Of a stretch of 18,165 nt of DNA, positions 7,432 to 13,261 are shown piece after piece. Below the pieces are notes generated by a model. It saw only the letters and a list, made by a program, of their open reading frames with translations. It did not search any database and had not been told where the DNA came from. Source of the DNA: JANOAR01 sp031411235 (GTDB taxonomy: Bacteria > Verrucomicrobiota > Verrucomicrobiia > Verrucomicrobiales > Verrucomicrobiaceae); the NCBI GenBank assembly GCA_031411235.1, contig JANOAR010000206.1, positions 1 through 18,165 on the forward strand, in the 5' to 3' direction. Each line of letters starts with the position of its first letter. The first letter of the stretch is position 1. The translations under genes were made by a program, and so were the position numbers.

Positions 7432-8718
7432 TTAGTGCTTCATCTTGCCACCGAAGATGGCGTTGTCGCCGAGCTGTTCTTCGATGCGGATGAGCTGGTT
7501 GTACTTCGCGATACGATCGCTGCGGCTCATGCTGCCAGTCTTGATCTGGCCGCAGTTGGTCGCGACGGCGAGGTCGGCGATGGTGTAGTCTTCGGTCTCA
7601 CCGGAGCGATGGCTCATGACGGCGGTATAACCGTTGTCCTTGGCCAGTTCTACGGCGTCGAGGGTCTCGGTGAGCGAGCCGATTTGGTTGACCTTCACCA
7701 GGATCGAGTTGGCGATCTTGCGGTCGATGCCCTTGCGCAGGAAATCGACGTTGGTGACGAAGAGATCGTCACCGACAAGCTGGGTTTTGGCACCCATGGC
7801 CTTGGTCAGTACGGCCCAACCATCCCAGTCGTTTTCGGCGCAGCCGTCTTCGATGCTGATGATGGGGTACTTCTTTTGCAGCTCGCCGTAGTAGCTGACG
7901 AGTTCGGCAGCGGTACGCTCGGACTTGTCGCTCTTCTTGAAGACATACAGGCCCTTTGCCTTGTCGTAGAACTCGGAGGAAGCGACGTCGAGCGCGATGA
8001 AGATGTCTTCACCGAGCTTGTAGCCAGCCTTGTCCACGGCCTGCGCGATGACGGCGAGAGCGTCGTCGGCGCTAGCGAGGGTGGGGGCGAAGCCGCCTTC
8101 GTCACCGACGGCGGTGTTGAGTCCGCGATCGTGGAGGATTTTCTTCAGCGCGTGGAAGATCTCGGCACCGTAGCGGATCGCTTCGCTGAAACTTGGCGCG
8201 CCCTTCGGCACGATCATGAATTCTTGGAAGTCGATGGGCGCATCGCTGTGAGCACCGCCATTGATGATGTTCATCATCGGCACAGGCAGCACCTTGGCAT
8301 TGGGGCCGCCAATGTAGCGGTAAAGAGGCAATTCCAGGGCTTCGGCTGCGGCTTTGGCAACGGCAAGGGAAGCGCCGAGGATGGAGTTGGCTCCGAGCTT
8401 GGACTTGGTCTTGGTGCCGTCGATCTCGATCATCATGTTGTCGATGCCGACCTGGTCGGTGGCGTCGGCTCCGATCAGGGCATCGGCGATCTCGTTGTTC
8501 ACGGCGGAGACGGCTTTCAGTACGCCCTTGCCACCGTAGCGCTTCTTGTCGCCATCGCGGAGTTCGAGCGCTTCGTGCTCGCCAGTGCTGGCACCGCTGG
8601 GGACGGCTGCGCGTCCCATGACGCCGCTTTCGAGGTACACGTCCACTTCCACAGTGGGGTTGCCGCGCGAGTCGATGATCTCGCGCCCGATGACTTGAGC
8701 GATGGTAAGGTCGTCCAT
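7432..8718 (-). CDS. eno: Enolase (phosphopyruvate hydratase)
   Basis: Converts 2-phosphoglycerate to phosphoenolpyruvate in glycolysis. It has 428 residues, the standard length. Signature elements present are REIIDSRGNPTVEVDV (12-27), SGASTGEHEALELRD (41-55), INGGAHSD (H157), VGDEGGFAP (catalytic-type E207), metal ligands D244, E290 (ISIEDG) and D317 (GDDLF), and catalytic K342 (LVKVNQIG). The C-terminal SHRSGETED and QIKTGSMSRSDRIAKYNQ segments are also present; the usual GAPCRSER is here GSMSRSDR, a mild variant. The ATG at 8716-8718 is chosen because the conserved domain starts at once, although the frame is open 42 codons further upstream. The leader is AT-rich, with no obvious Shine-Dalgarno. 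It is followed by the ftsB-like gene and is divergent from rnpB. Confidence 0.98.
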   Translation of the reverse strand: MDDLTIAQVIGREIIDSRGNPTVEVDVYLESGVMGRAAVPSGASTGEHEALELRDGDKKRYGGKGVLKAVSAVNNEIADALIGADATDQVGIDNMMIEIDGTKTKSKLGANSILGASLAVAKAAAEALELPLYRYIGGPNAKVLPVPMMNIINGGAHSDAPIDFQEFMIVPKGAPSFSEAIRYGAEIFHALKKILHDRGLNTAVGDEGGFAPTLASADDALAVIAQAVDKAGYKLGEDIFIALDVASSEFYDKAKGLYVFKKSDKSERTAAELVSYYGELQKKYPIISIEDGCAENDWDGWAVLTKAMGAKTQLVGDDLFVTNVDFLRKGIDRKIANSILVKVNQIGSLTETLDAVELAKDNGYTAVMSHRSGETEDYTIADLAVATNCGQIKTGSMSRSDRIAKYNQLIRIEEQLGDNAIFGGKMKH

Positions 8719-8902
8719 TTTTAGTTTGGGTATATTAAGTATTGTTGAATTTCTTGGTTGATTGCAAGAAAGGATTCCCATTTGCACAGCAGGAAGCGGG
8801 CGATTGGGGGCGGCTTTCTTAGCGCGGGGGTGGCGCGGGCGCAACCTGTTGAGCGTGGGGATACTGGTTGTGCGCCTCGCCCATGCCAGCTACTCTCGCG
8901 GC
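8719..8902. other. Divergent intergenic region between eno and rnpB
   Basis: This 184-bp region must carry the promoters for eno (leftward) and rnpB (rightward). The part next to eno (8719-8770) is strikingly AT-rich for this genome. On the minus strand it contains a -10-like TAATAT (8732-8737) only 13 bp before the ATG, which would imply a very short leader, but no matching -35 box was found. No credible coding sequence was seen. Confidence 0.35.
8868..8896 (+). promoter_or_regulatory. Possible rnpB promoter
   Basis: TTGTGC (8868-8873) and TACTCT (8891-8896) are separated by exactly 17 bp. They would place the transcription start near 8903, where the RNase P P1 helix begins. Each hexamer matches the sigma-70 consensus at only three of six positions, so the call depends mainly on position. 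Confidence 0.35.
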
Positions 8903-9322
8903 GGGTTGGCCGGGGGCTGTCGCTCGTCGAGTCTTCAAGGGCTGCGGACGAGAGGAAAGTCCGGACATCATAGGGCAGCATGCCGGGCGCAAGCTACGGG
9001 GGTTGTGGGCGCGAGCCTCAGCAACGGAAAGTGTCACAGAGAATATACCGCCTTGGGCAACCAGGGTAAGGGTGAAAAGGTGGGGTAAGAGCCCACCGCG
9101 CCAACAGCAATGAAGGCGGCAGGATAAACCCCATGCGATGCAAGACATAACAGGAGGAAGAGCGGCCCGCTCGCTCTCCCGCTTCGGCGGGGGTATAGCT
9201 CCGGGTAATAGTCGCATCCTGCGCAAGCAGGGACGGCTGGCCGCAAGGTCAGCGGTAGAAAAATGACAGGCCACCGTGGCGGCAACGCTGCGGCACAGAA
9301 TCCGGCTTATACTGGCCAACCC
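8903..9322 (+). ncRNA. rnpB: RNase P RNA, bacterial type A
   Basis: The catalytic RNA of RNase P, which trims the 5' leader from tRNA precursors. It is recognised from conserved core blocks in order: GAGGAAAGTCCGGACA (from 8952), ACAGAGAATATACCGCC (9036-9052), the GGGTAAGGGTGAAAAGG core followed by the GGTAAGAGCCCACCG stretch (9064-9098), AAACCCC, and AGAATCCGGCTTAT (9297-9310). The ends pair as helix P1: GGGTTGGCC (8903-8911) with GGCCAACCC (9314-9322), nine perfect pairs that set the boundaries at about 420 nt. A GGTA element near 9190, inside the P15-like region (GGAG...CTCC), fits the tRNA 3'-CCA contact. P12 looks short compared with E. coli. No clear rho-independent terminator follows. 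Overlapping open frames here are not genes. Confidence 0.96.
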
Positions 9323-9603
9323 AACTTTCCCCCGCTCTGCCGCTGCAACGGCTACCACAAATCCCACATCGTCCCCTTAATAAGTAATCTTTGCGACTCC
9401 GTTGAATCATATCCGGTTGGGGCTCCATCCTGTGGCAGTCATTCTGAGGCAACCTTCCGCCAGCTCCGCACTCGTTCACGCTCCCCGGGTGTGTTTCTTT
9501 TTGAGGCAACTCGCCTTCGGTGTCCTTTTCTATGAGGCACTGCGCTCCAGCACTCCTCAAACAATCCGTTTGAAAAGCCCCTCATGCCGTTGAGAGGATG
9601 CGT
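9323..9603. other. Intergenic region after rnpB with short TGAGGCA repeats
   Basis: These 281 bp have no convincing gene. Three copies of a short direct repeat occur: TGAGGCAAC at 9445-9453 and 9502-9510, and TGAGGCAC at 9533-9540. The last 15 bases contain GAGAGG, a likely ribosome site for the methyltransferase gene. No terminator hairpin with a T-run for rnpB was found. Confidence 0.4.
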
Positions 9604-11211
9604 ATGAAGAGCAGACAAGCAGCCGCCCCCAGCCCCAAGGAACTTTACAGCCAACTACGAGCCCTGACGTGGCGCGAATTATGGAGCGAGGAAGTCGCTC
9701 AGTTCAATGAAGGCAGCGAGCGCGAGCGCTTCGAAAATGTCGCGGTGATCCGCGCGGTGGGCGTCGTCTTTTCCGAGTCCGGGCCACCCGAACAGCGGGG
9801 CGAGGTGCGCCAGTGGCTGCGCCGACTGCTGCAAGACCCGCAGGAGAAAATCCGCCGCTATGCGATGGCCGCCATGCCGAAGATCGGTGCGGGCGAGAGC
9901 GAAGAGGCCGAACTGATTACGCTGCTGAAGACCACCACCGTGGATCGCGAGAAGAAATACCTCGGCAAGACCCTCGATAAAATCGGCGGCACCGCCACCC
10001 TCGCCAGCATGGACGCCGCGCCTGCGGGCCTGCGTGTGCAGACGGAGCAGAAGGTCAAGGCAAGCCTCGCCCGCAGCCACAGCCCTAGCACGATTCGCAT
10101 GGACAGCTCGCTCGCGGATGCCGCGACGCTGCGCATCAACCTGCGCGGTCGCAGCGGCCTGGAGCGTATCGTGCGTGAGGAGGTGGAGGCCGCGATCAAA
10201 GCGCGTGGGCAGTTCCGCATCACCGACATGGGGCCTGGCCTCATCGCCCTTGCCCCCGTCGCGGCCTTTACCCTGGGCGACCTCTTTGCGCTGCGTTGCT
10301 TCGGCACCGTCAGCTTCGTGCTGGGCAGTGTGGAAGCGCTGCCACCATCGTATTCGGGTGCAAGAGCTGCCCCGCCTTCCGACATCAACACCGCCGCCAT
10401 CGAGAGCATCGCCAAAGTGATCGCCTCGCCGCTATCCCGCAATCTCTTCAAAACCTTCACCCAAGGCTCCCAACGCTACCGCTTGAACTTCGTCGATGAA
10501 GGCCACAAACGCGGTGCAGTGCGCCTCGTCGCCAACCGCGCCTACGAGCTGTGCTCTGACATCCTCAACGACGCCCGCGAAGCGCCCTGGAGTATCGACA
10601 TCCATCCCACGGATCGCGGTTACTCGGTCGAGCTAAGCCCGCGCATCTCGCCCGATCCGCGTCTCTTTTATCGCCAAGACGATGTGCCCGCCGCCTCGCA
10701 TCCGCCGCTCGCCGCGTGCATGGCGCGGCTCGCTGGCCGATTTGAAAACGAGATCGTCTGGGATCCCTTCTGCGGCTCCGGTCTGGAGCTAGTCGAGCGC
10801 GCCCTGCTCGGCGGCGTGAGTTGCGTCTTCGGCACCGACCGCAGCTCAGCCGCTATCGCCATCGCGCAGGCCAATCTCGCCGCTGCCAAGGTGAAGATCG
10901 CGCAGACAAAATTCACCTGCTGCGACTTCCGCGATCACGCCAATCTCGCTGGCTTCGGCCCCAACAGTTGCACCCTCATCATCACCAATCCGCCGATGGG
11001 GAAACGCGTGCCCATCGGCAACCTGCGAGGGCTCATCGACGACCTCTTCGCCCTAGCCGCCACGGTGCTGAAACCCGGTGGCCGACTGGTCTTCGCCAAC
11101 CCACTGCCCAGCGCTGTCGTGCCCTCCTCGCTGAAGCTGCAATCCAAGCAAATCGTTGATTTCAACGGCTTTGACTGCCGTTTGGAAAAGTATGTCAAAG
11201 CGGCCAAGTAA
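9604..11211 (+). CDS. SAM-dependent methyltransferase (TRM11/RlmL-like, putative RNA target) with N-terminal HEAT-like region
   Basis: A 535-residue predicted methyltransferase. Residues about 65-130 form HEAT-like helices (VRQWLRRLLQDPQEKIRRYA). A middle region (about 170-340) begins ATLRINLRGRSGLERIVREE and plausibly plays the substrate-binding part that THUMP-like domains play in related RNA methyltransferases. The C-terminal Rossmann domain has SHPPLAACMARLAG, the SAM loop VWDPFCGSGLELVERALLGG (from V385), FGTDRSSAAIAIAQANL, and TNPPMGKRV (N462). The canonical catalytic motif is (N/D)PP(Y/F/W); here the aromatic is Met. ATG 9604 is chosen because GAGAGG lies 6 bases upstream; ATG 9598 in the same frame is the alternative. 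The GIY-YIG gene starts inside its 3' end. The target (rRNA or tRNA) is unknown. Confidence 0.85.
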   Translation: MKSRQAAAPSPKELYSQLRALTWRELWSEEVAQFNEGSERERFENVAVIRAVGVVFSESGPPEQRGEVRQWLRRLLQDPQEKIRRYAMAAMPKIGAGESEEAELITLLKTTTVDREKKYLGKTLDKIGGTATLASMDAAPAGLRVQTEQKVKASLARSHSPSTIRMDSSLADAATLRINLRGRSGLERIVREEVEAAIKARGQFRITDMGPGLIALAPVAAFTLGDLFALRCFGTVSFVLGSVEALPPSYSGARAAPPSDINTAAIESIAKVIASPLSRNLFKTFTQGSQRYRLNFVDEGHKRGAVRLVANRAYELCSDILNDAREAPWSIDIHPTDRGYSVELSPRISPDPRLFYRQDDVPAASHPPLAACMARLAGRFENEIVWDPFCGSGLELVERALLGGVSCVFGTDRSSAAIAIAQANLAAAKVKIAQTKFTCCDFRDHANLAGFGPNSCTLIITNPPMGKRVPIGNLRGLIDDLFALAATVLKPGGRLVFANPLPSAVVPSSLKLQSKQIVDFNGFDCRLEKYVKAAK

Positions 11212-11551
11212 GCCTGTTGCGCAGCGCCCCGCAGCCCGCCTTCAAGCGCGTCGCGTCGGCTTCAGTCTTGGCCGCCAACCGGCTGTCATCGAGCCCGCAA
11301 AGGCTTGGTGCATGTACGTGCTGCGCTGCGCTGATGGCAGCCTTTACTGCGGTATCACCAACGACTTCGCGAGGCGCTTCCAGCAGCATAGTCAGGGCAC
11401 TGGAGCCCGCTACACAAGAGGTCGCGGCCCGCTCACTTTGCTGCGCACTTGGCCGATGGAAAACAAGTCCACCGCACTGAAGGCCGAGATCGCCTTCAAA
11501 GCCAACAGCCGACAGGCCAAAGAAAGGCTACTGGCGCAGCCACTGAGCTAA
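11192..11551 (+). CDS. GIY-YIG family nuclease-domain protein (YhbQ/UPF0213-like)
   Basis: A small single-domain GIY-YIG protein, 119 residues from ATG 11192, which overlaps the end of the methyltransferase gene by 20 bp. The catalytic-domain pieces are MYVLRCADGSLYCGIT (about 41-56, with Y42 and the Y52-C-G54 equivalent of YIG), DFARRFQQH (R61/R62), the GARYTRGRGPLTLL stretch, and E99 in LKAEIAFK. This is the layout of YhbQ-like proteins, which are tied to nucleic-acid processing or repair and have no settled role. About 38 basic residues precede the domain, longer than usual. A shorter product from ATG 11312 would lose the conserved Trp just before the domain. The overlap suggests co-expression with the methyltransferase. 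Confidence 0.85.
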   Translation: MSKRPSKPVAQRPAARLQARRVGFSLGRQPAVIEPAKAWCMYVLRCADGSLYCGITNDFARRFQQHSQGTGARYTRGRGPLTLLRTWPMENKSTALKAEIAFKANSRQAKERLLAQPLS

Positions 11552-11563
11552 AGGCTTTAGCTC
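11545..11563. terminator. Perfect palindrome spanning both stop codons of convergent genes (possible bidirectional terminator)
   Basis: GAGCTAAAGGCTTTAGCTC is a 9-bp perfect inverted repeat about one central base, foldable as an 8-bp stem with a GGC loop. It contains the TAA of the GIY-YIG gene (11549-11551) on one strand and the TAA of rsfS (11557-11559) on the other. It sits where a bidirectional terminator is expected, but neither side has a following T-run. Confidence 0.45.
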
Positions 11564-12087
11564 TTAGATTCCGCCTCAAACTCAGCCGCAAAGGCCAATT
11601 CCTCGGCCTCAGCTTCGGCTTGCGCGCGGGCCTTGGCAGCAGCGGATGCCGCCGCAGTCTCAAGCGCAAAGGCCTCTGAAGCCTTCGACTTCGCCGCAGC
11701 CACTACGGCAGCAGCAGCGTCGGAAACTTCCGTCGCCGTCTTCAAATCGACTTCCACAGGCTTGCCGTCACCCCAGAGTTCTTCCAGCGAGTAGTACTCG
11801 CGCTTCTCGGCGAGGAAGATATGAACCATCACATCGCTGTAATCGAGGATCAGCCACTGGCTGTCAAAATTGTCATCCCGCCAGTACGGTGCTTGGCCGT
11901 GGTTGGTGTGCATCCATTCGTCGATCTCGCTCTGGATCGCCCGCAGATGCGGCGCAGAGGAGGCGGTGCAGATGACAAAGTAGTCAGTGATGGGCGAGAG
12001 GCCTTGCACGTCGATGATGACGATGTCTTCGGCTTTTTTGTCGTCGGCGTATTTAGCGCAGAGTTGGGCGGTTTGTTCTCCGGTCAT
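11557..12087 (-). CDS. rsfS: Ribosome silencing factor RsfS (Iojap/YbeB family) with Ala/Glu-rich C-terminal tail
   Basis: RsfS binds ribosomal protein uL14 and blocks joining of the subunits, lowering translation in starvation. The RsfS domain fills about residues 5-108: AEDIVIIDVQGLSPITDYFVI (19-39), CTASSAPHLRAIQSEIDEWM, YWRDDNFDSQWLILDYSDVMVHIF (68-91) and YSLEELWGDG (99-108). Typical proteins end near 105-120 residues. This one continues for about 65 residues of Ala, Glu and Lys (DAAAAVVAAAKSKASEAFAL and onward), probably a long helix of unknown purpose. The ATG at 12085-12087 lies a few residues before the conserved domain. The gene is divergent from the fmdB-like gene and converges on the GIY-YIG gene. 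Confidence 0.93.
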   Translation of the reverse strand: MTGEQTAQLCAKYADDKKAEDIVIIDVQGLSPITDYFVICTASSAPHLRAIQSEIDEWMHTNHGQAPYWRDDNFDSQWLILDYSDVMVHIFLAEKREYYSLEELWGDGKPVEVDLKTATEVSDAAAAVVAAAKSKASEAFALETAAASAAAKARAQAEAEAEELAFAAEFEAESKS

Positions 12088-12287
12088 GTATCAGGGGTAG
12101 GGGGGCGGAATGGCGGGGGTGACAGTGCAACACAACTACGACCTGCGCGACAGGAAAGAATAGGCGCTTGTCAATCACCCAGGGCTTACGCACGAACGGC
12201 ATGAATACCCTTCCTTCGATGTTCGTTGCAGTCCCGCTCCGCTTGCCCCATTAGTCCCGCCCTGTTTTCCCCACCTTTCCCCGCTCC
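12088..12287. other. Divergent intergenic region, rsfS / fmdB-like gene
   Basis: This 200-bp region must hold both promoters. On the minus strand there is a perfect TTGACA -35-like hexamer (about 12170-12175), but nothing like TATAAT lies 16-18 bp downstream of it. No gene, RNA or clear promoter pair is supported here. Confidence 0.3.
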
Positions 12288-12605
12288 ATGCCCACCTACG
12301 ACTACCGATGCCTTCTCTGCGGACACGAGTTCGAAACTCGCCAGTCCATGAAGGATCCGCACCTCACCGATTGCCCCCAGCCTAATTGTGACGGCAAGAT
12401 CAAGCGCAAGATCGGCCTCGGCTCCGGCCTTATTTTTAAAGGCTCCGGCTTCTACATCACCGACTACCGCAGCGACTCCTACAAGGCGGCGGCCAAGGCC
12501 GATGGCTCATCGAGCAGCCCCGCGCCCGCAGCAGCGACGCCCGCTGCCAGCCCGGCTCCGGCAGCCGCGAGCAGTTCATCGTCTTCATCCACCTCGTCAG
12601 CCTAG
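12288..12605 (+). CDS. FmdB family zinc ribbon protein
   Basis: A 105-residue protein whose first ~55 residues are the FmdB/CxxC-CxxC regulatory-type zinc ribbon: MPTYDYRCLLCGHEFE, with C8/C11, then CPQPNC with C29/C34. The four cysteines should bind one zinc. RKIGLGSGLIFKGSGFYITDY follows in the usual family order. The last ~40 residues are low-complexity Ala/Ser/Pro (SSSSPAPAAATPAASPAP and a run of Ser). FmdB was named from a formamidase regulator; its biochemical role is not well established. The ATG directly precedes the conserved PTYDY. It is the first of a run of plus-strand genes. Confidence 0.93.
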   Translation: MPTYDYRCLLCGHEFETRQSMKDPHLTDCPQPNCDGKIKRKIGLGSGLIFKGSGFYITDYRSDSYKAAAKADGSSSSPAPAAATPAASPAPAAASSSSSSSTSSA

Positions 12606-12660
12606 CCGCTGCGGCGCTCCCGGCCCGCCACCTGTGCCGCTGTTTTAGCCTTTCATTCTT

Positions 12661-13236
12661 GTGGGCAGATTCACGTTATACACCTTCCTGCTTGTAAGCC
12701 TCAGCGCCCTGCTGGCGGCGACCCTCCTCGTACACCGAGCGCCCAATCTTACCGCCATTCAAACCTCTGCTCAGGGCACAGAAAAGGGAGGCAGTGAAGA
12801 CATCGTCAGCCAAATCGAGCAGGCCGTTATCAAACAATCCGACCCGCTGGAATTCACTGAAGGCCAGCTCAACCGTTACCTCGCCCATAAGCTCCATGGC
12901 AGCCAGCACGGCCGCAGCGCCTGGTGGGGCAGCTTCGACCGAGTCCTCGTCGATCTCGAAGCCAACCTCTGTCAGTTGCACCTCTGCTGGACTATCGCTG
13001 GCCACCCCACCATCGCCCGTGTGGATCTGCGCATCGAGAGGCGCGAGCACGACTTCCACATCCAAATACTCGGCGGTGCCTACGGCCAGCTCCAGGTGCC
13101 ACGCGGAGCCCTCACACCACTCGTCCCAGCCCTGCGAGAACTCGCCAACGCCGCAGATCCAGAGTTGAAAGCTCTCTTCAAAATACCCAAAATTCGGCTC
13201 ACCAAGGACAAATTACAGCTCGATCCCCGGTTCTGA
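12661..13236 (+). CDS. Membrane-anchored protein of unknown function
   Basis: A 191-residue protein I do not recognise. It starts at GTG 12661, just before a hydrophobic segment (about 5-24, LYTFLLVSLSALLAATLLV) that acts as an anchor or uncleaved signal. The rest appears extracytoplasmic. It has a helix-rich part including SQIEQAVIKQ, a sequence LEFTEGQLNRYLAHKL (about 61-76), then beta-like stretches (LEANLCQLHLCWTI, RVDLRIERREHDFHIQILGGAYGQLQVP) and the ending KIRLTKDKLQLDPRF. The pattern of 'TEGQLN' followed by beta strands recalls bacterial lipid-binding or DUF2993-like envelope proteins, but that is only a resemblance. It lies 55 bp after the fmdB-like gene and 25 bp before the 834-residue gene, so the last two are probably co-transcribed. 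Confidence 0.75.
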   Translation: MGRFTLYTFLLVSLSALLAATLLVHRAPNLTAIQTSAQGTEKGGSEDIVSQIEQAVIKQSDPLEFTEGQLNRYLAHKLHGSQHGRSAWWGSFDRVLVDLEANLCQLHLCWTIAGHPTIARVDLRIERREHDFHIQILGGAYGQLQVPRGALTPLVPALRELANAADPELKALFKIPKIRLTKDKLQLDPRF

Positions 13237-13261
13237 TCCCCCCGTCCATCCCTCGCCTCTC

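Noticed and set aside
7015..8724. Long 569-codon plus-strand open frame
   Set aside because: It lies antisense to enolase and the FtsB-like gene, both clear by conserved motifs. Its Val/Gly/Asp-rich translation is the shadow of a GC-rich gene.
8819..9367. Minus-strand open frame of 182 codons over rnpB
   Set aside because: The region is RNase P RNA by conserved core blocks and paired ends, so the frame is incidental.
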